This document shows, one piece after another, positions 49,202-60,993 of a stretch of DNA of 64,000 nucleotides. Positions within the stretch are counted from its first letter, which is position 1. Every line of letters starts with the position of its first letter. Both the position numbers and the translations under genes were made by a program. The notes beneath the pieces are model-generated. The model did no database searches, had not been told where the DNA came from, and was given only the letters and a program-made list of their open reading frames with translations. This stretch comes from Malania oleifera (taxonomy: Eukaryota; Streptophyta; Magnoliopsida; Santalales; Ximeniaceae): NCBI RefSeq assembly GCF_029873635.1, contig NC_080420.1, forward strand, positions 52,467,457 to 52,531,456. The letters run 5' to 3'.

Positions 49202-51820
49202 GTGACGTGTCTCCTAATTCCATTCTGCTCACACAACTCCATGAACCTTGAATCAGTGTGCTCATTACCATTGTCTGACCTAAGGCATTTGATTTTTCTC
49301 CCAGTCTGGTTTTCTACTTCAGTTTTCCATATTTTGAACTTGGCAAACGTCTCTGACTTGTATTGTATGAAGTACACCCAGACCTTTCGTGAGTAATCAT
49401 CAATAAAACTCACAAAATACAAACGTCCTCCTCATGATGCTACCTTTACCTACCCCCAAACATCTGAATGAATGTAGTCAAGAATTTCTCCAATCTTGTG
49501 TGTGGCTGTCATGAACTGCACCCTATTATGTTTCCCAAGTACACAATGCCTATAGAAACTCAGCTTGCATGTTTTGACAACCTTCAAAATATTTCTCTTA
49601 TAAAGCTCTATCATCCCACTCTCACACATATGCCCTAACCAAATATGCCACAAGACCATACTATCTGACTCAAACTCTGTACCTACAACTCCACCTACAA
49701 CTGCAGTACCTAGCAGTGTATAGATATTTCCTGGTAATTTCTGCCCCTTCACCACGGTTAGAACACCTTTACTCACATTCATTACCCCACTTGCAGACTT
49801 GTAACTAAACCCATTACAATCTAAAGTTCCCAATGAAATCAAATTCTTCCTTAACTCCGGTATATGCCTAACATTGCACAACATTCTAATAACGCCATCA
49901 AACATTTTAATTATGATATTCCCTATTCCAATAATTTTGCATGAAGCATCATTTCCCATAACAGAACAAGAATTTACCAAATTGTAGGTGGTGAACCAAT
50001 CTTTGTTTGGTATCATGCGATAGAAGCACGCCGAATCTAAGATCCAAGAATCCATGAGACTATATGAACCGGATGATACAAAAAGCATATCCTTGTCACC
50101 ACTTTCTGAGTCTCATTCTTTCACTACATTTGCAGATTTTTATGAACCCTTTTTATTTTTTGCATTCCCCTTCTTCCTCTCTGGACAATCTAGTTTTATG
50201 TGTCCCTTTTTCCCGCACTTAAAACATCATATGTCCTTCCTTTTCCTAGAATTTGATCGAGATTTTATGTTACTTCGCCCACTTTGGAACTTGCTTCTCC
50301 CACGTTTGTGGTTACCCTTCACCATAAGCCCTTTACCATGTAGATTCTCATCTCTGGCTTTCTTCCTCTAATAAGAGCTCTTGTGATCTCTTCCAATTCG
50401 AGAGTTTCCTTTCCCCACATCAGAGTTGTAACCAAATTCTTATACATATCAGACGCAGGTAGGGAATTCAGTAGCATCAACGCCTTGTCTTCATCTTCGA
50501 ACTTCACATCAACTCGCTTTGGATCACTGATGATCTAATTGAACATGTTGATGTGCTGGTTCGGATCTGAAACCTTTAACATCTTAAGCCTATACAGTTT
50601 CTTCTTAAGATACAAATTGTTCATCAACGACTTGAACATATACTAACTCTCTAGTTACAGCCAAACTGCTGCCGATGATTTCTCATCCATGTCGTGATAC
50701 ATCGCGTCATCAGCTAGACAAAGCCTGATAATCGCCACAGCCTTTGCTTCCAATTCCTTCCAACTCATGTCGTCCATGCCTTCCGACTACCCCTCTGTAT
50801 AATTCCTTCACTATACCCTGCGACACTAATAAGTCTTTAACCCTCCTTTGCCATAGTATGAAATTTTCCAATTCGTCGAACTTGACAATGTTGAACTTTG
50901 TAAAAGAAATTCCAGCCATTGTAACAAAAAATTCCAATACCAATTTATTGTGAAAATTAACGTGCAACGAAAACCCATATCGTGTAATGTAGCAACTAAC
51001 GATGAAAAATACGAAAACACAATCACATCAATAATAAGGAAAGCAAATAAACAATGACCTAAGAATTAACATAGTTCGACAATGTGCCTAGGTTCACGGG
51101 AGCAAGTGACAACTGAAATTCATTATTTATCAAAATTAGGGTTACAACATTGTATATATGCTAACCCTACACATATAGAGGGATTAGAAAGTTCCCTAAA
51201 TGCCTCTGTATTAATCTCCGGAGGATTTGCCTCCGAGTTCCCAACCTATTAATCTTTGAAATTCAAAATTCAAAAATAGCATCGAACAAAATCGTCAACG
51301 GTTTTTTACTGAGACTGAAACGGTCGACGATTTCAGACAAAACATCAATGGTTTCTTTCTGAGCCTAAACCGTCGATCTGACTATTGATCAAACCGTCAA
51401 CTATTTTTTCCTACCAACGAGTTTCTTTTTTTTTTTTTTTTTTTTTTGTCAACATAATTTCTCTATATATATGTTTCACTCAATATAAGTCACACACTAC
51501 AATAATAAAATTAGTGATGCATATTATTATTATTATGTAAGTAAAATAAATGCTATTTCACACTATAAATGTGGATCTCCCAGCTCTAAAAGCAAAAGAC
51601 AGAAAGACCGAGACTGGGCATCAACAGATTAAAGCGGGTTTAAATAGATAGATATAATCTGTGGGCAGAACGCTTGTTGTGCGGGCCCGATGACGAAGAC
51701 TAAATGAATAAAAACAAAAATTGTGAAGCAGCATAAAATCCCAGAAGCAGTGGACGTGAGGGGAGAGTCCCAAGCTCTCATCTTCCGGCACCGTCTTTGA
51801 TATTTCCGGTGCGCACAACC

Positions 51821-52152
51821 ATGGATAGGCTGATGGGCCTTCTCAGACTGCGAGTGCGCAGAGGGATCAATTTGGCCGTTCGCGACACCCGCAGCAGTGA
51901 TCCTTACGTCGTCATCACCATGGGCGAGCAGGCATCTCTTCATCATTCTCTTCTTTCATTTCCAATTTTTTATGCTCTAATTTTTTTCCCCGTGTTCTTG
52001 ACTTTGAACTCTATTTGATCATAGATGAATTGTTTCTGTACCTAATCTTTGATTTGCTCATGTCGTTGGTGTGCTTGTTTTTTTTCGCGTTCATTAAGCC
52101 ATTAGGTTCTGAAAGCATTTAAAAATAACTTTATCTTTGTTTTATTTATTTC

Positions 52153-52186
<34 letters not shown>

Positions 52187-53740
52187 GAGGATTATGAAAT
52201 TGTCAACTTATTTTTTAATTTTAGGCATAATACACCCATCTTCTTAATGTCCGAACGAAGTCAATTGCAAGACCTCAGATGCAGTTGGCTATCCATGGTC
52301 AGTTGTGGGTCTGCCTTTTATTGTTCTTGCTGTGTTCTTTTGAGGATTCTGGAGAAGGTGCCTAGCTTGTACCATCCATTGCTGAAACTCTAGCTAATTT
52401 TACTTCAAATTTCAGTGTATCTGTTGGTTTTTTCTGTTCAAATTCAGGAAGGGATAACGCCTTCAAATGCCCAAATTTGCACTTTTCATGATCCTAAAAT
52501 TTGATGATCTGTTATGCTATTGTGTTTTTAAAGCCATCCAGATGCATTGCTTTGGTATTCTAACTCTAGTACACTTTGCTGGTGGGTTGAATTTAATGTT
52601 GGTTCTCTGAAATTTGTGGACATGCTGCAAGATGGTTTGTAAAGGGAACACTCTATGCTTGTTTACTGAAGACTTGTATTCTGTGTTATCACTCTCATCT
52701 CTGGTTAGATGAATTGATGCAGAAACTGAAGACTGGCGTGGTGAAAAACAATTGCAATCCTGAATGGAATGAAGAACTGACTCTCTGTGTTGCAGATCCT
52801 GATGTTCCCGTCAAGATGGTAAGTGGTAACCGAATTTTCACTTGGTGCTATACGATTACCAATTCCATGATGCTTATCTTGGAACAGACAGGCCATGTTA
52901 TGGATGCATGAAAATTAAAAGTAAATTCCAAAATGAAGACCAACTTTCGATTTTGAAAGCTGCTTTAAGAATTAATAGCAACTTTTAAACTCAGAACTGT
53001 TTTCATACTTAAAAGCAGTTTTCAATTTCATAGGCTACTTTTAATTTCGATAGCTTATTTTTCAGTTAATTTATTATATCAACGTGACCCATTTGTGCAA
53101 ATTTTCTGTCCAGATAATTTATGGGGAAATTGTCACTATACTAAAATACATCCAAAAAATGCTTTTAGCGTCATTTGCATTGTTTTTCGTACTTAAATGT
53201 AGTTTTCAATTTCATAGGCTACTTTTAATATCGATAGCTTATTTTTCACTTAATTTAATATGTCAGCTTGACCCATTTGTGCAAATTTTCTGTCCATATA
53301 ATTTTTGGGAAATTGTCACTATTAACATACATCCACAAAATGCTTTAGTATCATTTGCATTATGCCTGCTTGTTTTTCCAGTTATTGAAGAGTGGCAAGA
53401 ACTACATTTGCTGCAGGAAACCCAAACTAAATTCTGTTTTCCATTGCAGATTGTGCATGATAAAGACACATTCACTGTAGATGATAAAATGGGCGAAGCA
53501 GAGATTGACCTAAAACCTTACCTGGAGTGTGTGAAAAAGCACGTAGACGTCCAACCAACAGGCACTGTAATCTCAAGGATTCAACAGAATAGGAAGAACT
53601 GCCTCGCCCAGGAGAGTTGTATTGTCTGGAACAATGGAAAACTGGTCCAAGACATGTGCCTCCAATTGAAAAACGTAGAGTGTGGAGAAGTGGAGGTACA
53701 ACTCGAGTGGATTAACGTTCCTGGTTCCAAAGGTCTTTAG
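51821..53740 (+). CDS. C2-domain ABA-related (CAR) family protein, right copy, 3 exons
   Basis: Exons 51821-51931, 52723-52818 and 53450-53740 code 165 residues identical to the left copy; I see only a silent change in exon 3 (GAGTGC to GAGTGT). Same GC at the first donor. Introns also nearly identical, differing by single bases and an ATT repeat length. This is far closer than ordinary paralogues of different age, and the copies are probably two alleles placed in tandem across the gap. Function as for the left copy: calcium-dependent phospholipid-binding C2 protein expected at the plasma membrane in abscisic-acid signalling, by family membership. Confidence 0.9.
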
Positions 53741-55016
53741 AGTCCAGGTACGCTTTTGTATATGTTTGTTGTATGTAAAAGACGTAATGTTGGAGTGGAT
53801 TGGTTTAAGTCGTGTACTGGATTTGAGGAAGTGCTTCATATTCTAATTTAGTTCGCCATAAACAAGGTATGTGATGAAGCAAGCAATGTTTATTCTGCTC
53901 ATTTTATTGTTATTGTAATTATAGTAACAAGCTTTGGAGTCTAGGAAAACAAAAGAGAAAAAAGTTACAGTCTAATTAATTTTCTAATAAGTGGGCATAA
54001 TTTTCTGGTATCTTAGGCACAAAGAGTAAGATGTCTAATTATTTGATTTGTGCATGTGTTTGGACTCGGCAAGCTTTAGCTATAAACTGTGGAGTTCTAT
54101 TTGTATTTGAATGAATTGGTTTAATTTAATTTGATGAAGGACTTAAAAAAAACCTTGGTCCTAATCAATTTTCTTGTATTTTGTGCTTGTAATTCCCTCA
54201 CCTTCTGTCTGGGAGCTTAGTGGCACCTTGCTTCTGGAACCCAAAAAAAAGTACAACATTGTATTGAATTTTATTTAAATCCATACAATATAGATCTACC
54301 TCAAAAACTTGAAATTCATGCTCTTACCTACAACCTCAGAGAAAAAAAATATTCTCAGAAAGAATTTATGAGCTTCTTGAACTTCTTTAATGAGTTGAGG
54401 GTAACTTTATTTGTATGGTTAGATGAGTGGTATCTAATTTAAGAAATTAATAACTCTCAACATCATTGGTAAGTCATATATGCATAGACTTTGGATTTAT
54501 CTTAATACTGGTTCAATATTTTGAATAGATCTAATATGCTAAGCTTACCACACTTGGATTTAGCTTAATAAAGTTTTGAATAATTTAGTTTGAATCATTT
54601 GGATTTGATTCGTGAAACTATGATCAAATTTCTTTGATTAATTTAATATTTTAGATTTGACTTACTTGTCAACCTCCAATGCCACATCTCTAATTTTTTT
54701 TTACTAATGAGTACAAGTTGTTCTTGATTAAGGCATGTTATAAGCCATGCTTTGCATGCCTTAGGGGGTCTAGACTTGAAGAGCCTTTTAATAATAATAA
54801 TAATACATTATTATTATTGTTATAGACATTGATTTGCATGTGATGGACCATATTTTCTCTCAATCTCTTTCTTCCCTCCATTTTAAGACTTCTTCCATGG
54901 TTAACCTTCCACCTTGTATGGATCATCCCTGACAAGTGAAGGATGCTTGCCTTTCCAATTATTTAATTTATTTACTAAAAGGGATTTAGTTTACTATAAA
55001 TATCTTTTTTTTGGCA
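53741..55016 (+). other. 3' flank of the CAR gene, right copy
   Basis: Nearly identical to 41658-42925; no gene recognised. Confidence 0.6.
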
Positions 55017-55686
55017 TTTACTGTTCGTTACAAATCTCGCACCCTTTTGACTTTGTAGGGAGACGAAAAATGTAAATAAAAAAAAATACAAACTACAAAA
55101 TTATAATAGAATGTATATTAAAATTTTGTATGTACGACCTTTAGTTTTTTTTTTTTCTCTGATTAATCCTCCTTTGAAATACTGTTGAGGGTTATAGTAA
55201 CTTGATCTCTGGCGGAACGAATCTTGTCTAAGTCTTCATCTCGACAACAAAGACAATTTTGTAGGCGAAGTTGGACATGTTTTGTTTGGGGCTTGAAATA
55301 AAAATAGTTGGATTTTTGGAGGGTTGATGTGTGGAACTTAGGGAATTGATAGATTTGTAAAGATGATGAAAATTTTTTTTTTTGTTTTTACCATTCGTAG
55401 ACAAAAAAAAAAAAAACTTTGCCTTTTGTTAACAAAGTAGTTGGTGATTTGCCAGAGGAGTGGGTGGAGTGTGAGATAAAGATAATGAAGAGACCCACTT
55501 GGAGTAGCTAGGTAGTGGATGGAGATTTTTATTTTTCTCTCTCTTGCTTTTCTTCCTTCTTTGGTATAAGAGGAGATGCAAGAGTTTTGTGCTTTTGTTG
55601 GAGCTGGGTAGCAAAAGACAATGCTTGAGTTGTTGAAGATGGACAGTGAAGGAGTGAGACTAAGAATTCTAAGGAAAGTTGTATAT

Positions 55687-55737
<51 letters not shown>

Positions 55738-56293
55738 TTGATGCTTGATCTTGATTTTTTTTGGTAGGCGAGATCCGATCTCGCTATCTTCATCTGGTAA
55801 TATGGACACGTAACGAATTTTGGCACCGGAAACACCGTTTTTTTCCCTGATGGTAATGTTTTTTACCAGATACTTAAAATTCGACGTCGCCGGCGAACTT
55901 CTTTCGCTTAGATGTCGGCATTTTTTAACAAACTGGCCTAGATCCGGTACCAATAACCATTGGCAACTACTACCTTTGGACCAAAGTGTTCAGATCCGAT
56001 GTTGGTAGTGATTTTTTTTCCCACCTTGATGGCAACACTTTCGACAAAAGTCTTAGATCTGGCGATTTTCTCAACTTTGGCGGCGGCACTTTCGACAAGC
56101 TATTGTAGCTCTCGATGGAATCTTAAAGGAGGAATAATCAGAGGGAAAAAAAGAAACCAAAGGTTGCACCTACAAAATTTTAATATACATTCCACTATAT
56201 AATTTTGTAGTTTGTATTTTATTTTATTTTTATTTGCATTTTTTATCTCCCTACAAAGTCAAAAGGGTGCAAGATTTGCAGTAAACAAATTCT
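55017..56293. mobile_element. Inverted-repeat unit U1, right block copy
   Basis: Ends are inverted copies: TTTACTG...CTCGCACCCTTTTGACTTTGTAGGGAG on the left (55017-55065) and CTCCCTACAAAGTCAAAAGGGTGCAAG...CAGTAAA on the right (56253-56289), with homology reaching over 150 bases inward. Interior includes (CT)n at 55690-55733. No transposase. Foldback or MULE-like origin is possible, but class is undetermined. Confidence 0.65.
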
Positions 56294-56476
56294 TTAAAAA
56301 ATATATATAAATAAATAAAAGTAAAGATGTCAAATACATATTTATACACTTTGTAAGAGTACAAGTGACAAAATACATATGTATAAAAATATGCTCTATA
56401 AGCGTACAAAAATACAAATTACAAAGGTGTGGACATATTTCAAAATCAAAAAATCAAAGAAGAAAAATCATTGTCG

Positions 56477-56770
56477 GTGTCGAATCTATGACTTTTGTCG
56501 AAAGTACACCGCCAAAGTTGAGAAGCTCGCCAGATCTACACTTTTGTCGAAAGTGCTGCTGCCAAAGTTGAGAAACTCGCTTGATCTACGACTTTTGTCA
56601 AAAGTGTTGTCGCCAAAGTTAAGAAGCTTGCCAAATCTACACTTTTGTCGAAAGTGTCATTGCAAAAATTGAAAAGCTCGCCAGATCTATGACTTTTTCC
56701 AAAAGCTTCGCTACCAAAGTTGAGAAAATCATTGGATCTAAGACTTTTGCTGAAAGTGTCCTCGCCAAAG
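56477..56770 (+). repeat. Subterminal ~60-bp tandem repeats of U2
   Basis: Units share CTTTTGTCGAAAGTG, CCAAAGTTGAGAAGCTCGCC and AGATCTACGAC. About five to six imperfect copies; counterparts in reverse at 61540-61775 (U3) and 44430-44740 (left block). Confidence 0.85.
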
Positions 56771-57027
56771 TGGAAAAAAAAATCACTGCCGGCGCCGAAT
56801 CGGAATACGTTGGTCCAAAGGTAGCAATTTCCAATGGTTGTTGGCACCGGATCTGGGTTTGTTTGTCAAAAATGTCGCCATCCAGGTGGAAGAAGTTCAC
56901 TGGCGACATCAAATTTGAAGTATCCAGTCAAAAACACCACCATCAGGGAAGAAAAACAGTGTTGTCGGTGCCAAAATTCATTGCGCGTCTATATAACTGG
57001 ATGAAGATGGCGAGATCGGATCTTGCC

Positions 57028-57035
57028 TATAAATA
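57028..57035 (+). promoter_or_regulatory. TATA box in unit U2
   Basis: TATAAATA inside CTTGCCTATAAATATCCAAGC; conserved in U3 on the minus strand (61268-61275). Suggests the unit once directed its own transcription rightward here. Confidence 0.55.
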
Positions 57036-57321
57036 TCCAAGCCTCTTGTAAAGCCAAAAAAAAAAAAAAAAAATCAAAACCAAGTATCAAGCCAAAAAAA
57101 AAAAAGAAAAAAATATACAACTTTCCTCGTAATTCTCGGTCTCACTCCTTCTTCACTGTCCATCTTTAGCAACTCTAGCCTTGCCTTTTATTGCCTAGTT
57201 TTAGCAAAAGAACAAAACTCTTACATCTCCTTGAATACCAAAGAAAGAAGAAAAGCAAGAGAGAGAAAAATAAAAATCTCCCTCCACTACCGATCTACTC
57301 TGAGTGGGTTTGGTGGCTGTC

Positions 57322-57325
<4 letters not shown>

Positions 57326-57385
<60 letters not shown>
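57326..57385. repeat. (CT)n microsatellite
   Basis: About thirty CT units, matched by an (AG)n run at 60936-60988 in the inverted copy U3. Confidence 0.97.
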
Positions 57386-57387
<2 letters not shown>

Positions 57388-57978
57388 CCCACTCCTCCGA
57401 CAAATCAACAGCTACTTTGCTAACAAAAGGCAAAGTCAAATTTATTTTTATTTTTTTGTCTACCAATGGTCAAGGGAAAAAAAAAGTTTTCATCATCTTT
57501 GCAAATTTGTCCTCCAAATTGCCTAAGTTCCACACATCAGCCCTCCAAAACTCTAGCTATTTTTATTTCAACCCCCAAACAAAATACGTCCAACTTCGCG
57601 ATCAAAACTTCGACTACAAGATTGTCTTTGCCTCCGAGGTGAAGACTTGGACAAGATTTGCTCCACCAGATATCAAGCTACTGTAGCCCTCGACAGAATT
57701 TCAAAGGAGGATTAATTAGAGGGAAAAAAAAAAAACTAAAGGTCGTACCTACAAAATGTTAATATACATTATACTATATAATTTTGTAGTTTGTATTTTC
57801 TTTTATTTTAATTTTCATTTTTTCATTTCCTTAGAAAGTCAAAAGGGTGCGAGATGCCTGACCTTGACCCAAAAATTGCGGTGCATTTTTTGGCTACAAA
57901 GAAAGGCTCGCGACCAGTGAAACAACCCCAACGCCAATTTTGCCTAGAGCTTATCTCGCAAATCGAAGAAGAAGTAAA

Positions 57979-58273
57979 TGTTGACTCTACGAGTCCAATT
58001 TGTTTTTTGATAATGACAAATCACTTGATATTTGATCTGTACATGGAGTTTGTGAACAGTAACTACATGAACTATATTAAGCATGCATGGAAAGATAACG
58101 AGTCATGGAAGCCTTCAAGTAAAACTAACAAATCTTGGCAAGATCCATGGAAATCAAAGAGCGGCAAAGTTCAAGAACAACTTGAGAATGGGTATTTAGA
58201 ACTCATGTACTTACATTTTCATATTATTTAATTTGAGGCTCAACATAACTGAGAAAGACTTTAGGATTCATGC

Positions 58274-58324
<51 letters not shown>

Positions 58325-60181
58325 TTAGGGGACATTCATGGACTTAGAAATGTTGTTAAAATCTTGAAAAAAGTTTTTATAAAAGAGCCAAGAAAGAAAG
58401 CAAAGCAGATTTTTAAGTTAGAAAGGAAAAATTAAAAAAAAAAGGCACTTCAGGAGCCTGAACTCAACTTCAGTAGCCTAAAAAAATTTTTCGGTTACCT
58501 GAAGATTAAGTTTAGTAGCGTGAAAAATTAATGGGAAACACAGAACCTGACCGAGGCACTTCGGTCGCCTAAATTGAGGACCTCAGGCGCCTGAACTTGT
58601 CACTTCAGGAGGTTGAACCCCACTTTGGTTGCCTGAAGTCGCGAGAAAGTTTAAAAATCAGATTTTTATTAAAAGAACTCGCGAGCTTTTTCTTTGATCC
58701 AACGGTTGAGATCAATTCTAAGGGTAAGACACTATATATACTGAATATCTAAACCCTAGAACGAGCGTAGACACAAGAAAGAGAAGAACACACCTTATTG
58801 AAAGAATATTGAAAATTTGCTCCTATTGCTATACGATTGCCTACACTTCAATCTCTAATCTTCGAGCTTGGGCAAATCAACTCAGATTCTCAAAGGGAAC
58901 TTGTTTACTCAAGTGTACTTCAATCTAGTATTGAGGTTTGATCTTTCAAGTTTTTATTCTTAAGAACTTCTCATCTCATCTCATTACGTGCTCTTGATTT
59001 TCATTAGAAAAGTTTTGATCTTGAGTGTGCATATTCGTATAAAAATTGATTTTTGAAAAGATCATTACTTGAGAGAGCTTAATTAACTTGGTTGGTTGAT
59101 TTTTGATTCAAGAGTATATAAATATACATATATATCATTCATTGAGCTTATTATTGAAAAACCTATTTTGATTAAAACGTTGATCTTGAAAGTACCTATA
59201 CGTATACATAGTTATTCTAAACAAGATCATTACTTGATTTAAATTGTGTGGTTGATTGAAATGTTTGATTCAAGTGTGTGTTATCTAAAGGAACTATATT
59301 TTAGTTATATTAACTCTTGATTAAATATCCTTGGTACTTATAACTATACATTTTATTAAGAGATATTTTCTGAAAAATAATATATTCGATTTGGGATTGA
59401 ATACTTGAAATAAAACTTTGTGATTTTGATTGATTTAATATTCAAGACAAAGTTTTGTTAACAAGTTCACTTCAAATATACTTGTGCTTTTTTACAAAGT
59501 GAATCAGGAACCCTAGTATACTCCAAAACATTTTTAATATATCTTTACTTAGAAGTTTTGATTAAATAGGGATTTGGTTGAAGTATATCATACATAAAAC
59601 GATTGTATCGTTTTCATACAGTCATGAGTTTCAAGTTATATCATATGTTAATGTATTAGGAAATTGAATTGTACTCACAAGCTTTTGTTAGAAGCATTGT
59701 TTTGGGTGTTATTTTTTAGATTCTATTGTATACACGGTTCGGTGTGTGAACCGGTGTGTGAGGAGAGAGTTGTATCTCTTGTAAGTAGTGGAGTAGGAGA
59801 AAGTTGTATCTCTTATAAGTAGTAGAGTAGGAGGGAGTTATACCTCTTGTAAGCAGCGGATTGTAAGGGAAGCTCCGTCCCAATTTAAGGAGCAGGGATT
59901 TAGTGAAACCCTTGAGTGGTTGCTCAAGGCGAGGACGTAGGCCAAGTCGGTTGAACCTCGTCAAACTGTATTTGTCTTTTCTCTTCTCTTTACTCTTTAT
60001 TTTCAGCACTGTATTTAAATTGAATATATTGCATGCATAGGTTAGATAGTCTTACACTTAAGTAATTGAGTAATAAGAATTTATTGGTAAATATATAAGA
60101 AGGGTTTAAGCGGTAAATAAGTGTCAAAGATTTTTTAAATACCCAATTCACTCCCCTCTTGGGATTACACTCGATTCAACA
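57979..60181 (+). mobile_element. SIRE-type solo LTR E
   Basis: 2203 bp from TGTTGACTCTACGAGTCC to TTGGGATTACACTCGATTCAACA, with perfect GTAAA duplications at 57974-57978 and 60182-60186 and no interior. TTTTGATAATGACAAA at 58005-58020, U3 array 58445-58645, TATATATA at 58733-58740 with AAACCCTAGA, (AT)n at 58279-58322, U5 block AAGGCGAGGACGTAGGC at 59926. It sits in the spacer between units U2 and U3. Confidence 0.94.
58445..58645 (+). repeat. Palindrome array in U3 of solo LTR E (TCAGGCGCCTGA core)
   Basis: Motifs such as CTTCAGGAGCCTGAAC, CTTCGGTCGCCTAAA and a perfect 12-bp palindrome TCAGGCGCCTGA at 58583-58594. TATA box about 90 bases downstream. Confidence 0.85.
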
Positions 60182-60186
60182 GTAAA

Positions 60187-60932
60187 CAAGTTAATCACTG
60201 TCGGCGTGTTCAGATCCAACACTGATAGTATTTTTTTTTTTTTTCACTTTGGCGGTGACACTTTTGGTAAGAGTTGTAGGTACGGCATTTTTCTTTTGTG
60301 TTTTTTGTTTTTTTTTTTCTCAAGGCCTTTTTTTTGTTTTTTTTTAAGGCCTTTTTTTTTTTTTTTTTTTTTAATTTGGCCTCTTTTTTTTTTTTTTTAA
60401 TGAGGAAGAGATGAGAGGCAAAGTCGTCCCACCGGGCGTGCCAAGAATTTGTTTGCTACAAATCTTGCACCTTTTTGACTTTGTATGGAGACTAAAAATG
60501 CAAATAAAAAAAAATACAAATTACAAAATTATATAATAGAATATATATTAAACTTTTGTAGGTACGACCTTTGGTTTTTTTTTTTTTCCTCCTTTGAGAT
60601 TCTGTTGATGGCTACAGTAGCTTGATCTCTGGTGGAGCAAATTTTGTCCAAGTCTTCACCTCGATGGGAAAGACAATCTTGTAGGTGAAACTTTGATTGC
60701 GAAGTTGGTTGGACGTATTTTGTTTGGGGGTTGAAATAAAAATAGTTGGATTTTTGGAGGGCTAATGTGTGGAACTTAGGGAATTTGGACGACAGATTTG
60801 CAAAGATAATGAAAGCTTTTTTTGTTTTTTTAACCATTGGTAGACAAAAAAATAAAAAAATTTGACTTTGCCTTTTGTTAACAAAGTAGTTGTTGATTTG
60901 TCGGAGGAGTGGGTGGAGTGTGTGTGTGTGTA

Positions 60933-60993
<61 letters not shown>

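Larger units (their letters stand above)
46309..51454 (-). mobile_element. Tork/Tnt1-like copia 5' part (right block), split by a solo LTR
   Basis: Counterpart of 36545-39360: integrase coding at 46562-46888 and 49207-49422, GAG-pre-integrase 49450-50088, gag from 50919 leftwards, LTR 50949-51454 (506 bp). The solo SIRE-type LTR 46889-49201 lies inside the integrase region. Fossil. Confidence 0.85.
45220..57224 (+). repeat. Duplicated block, right copy
   Basis: Repeats 35481-45216 in the same order and orientation. Longer because of the solo LTR at 46889-49201 with its duplicated GTGAC. The first ~1 kb has many one- to few-base length differences from the left copy; from about 46240 to about 54900 the two are nearly identical. 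Confidence 0.95.
56340..57865 (+). mobile_element. Inverted-repeat unit U2 with TATA box and subterminal repeats
   Basis: In order: about six ~60-bp repeats (56477-56770), a shared spacer, TATAAATA (57028-57035), A-rich and CT-rich leader, (CT)n (57326-57385), and a frame whose last codons read EDLDKICSTRYQATVALDRI before a stop near 57709, then the GCACCCTTTTGACTTTG end sequence in reverse (about 57836-57855). It is the reverse complement of U3 (60440-61883), about 85-90 percent alike by eye. Confidence 0.7.

Noticed and set aside
53084-53740. 218-residue frame upstream of and including the last CAR exon
   Set aside because: The N-terminal part is intron 2; the true exon 3 starts at 53450 after TTGCAG.
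57854-58231. 125-residue open frame
   Set aside because: It crosses the boundary of solo LTR E at 57979, so it is an accidental join of two unrelated sequences.
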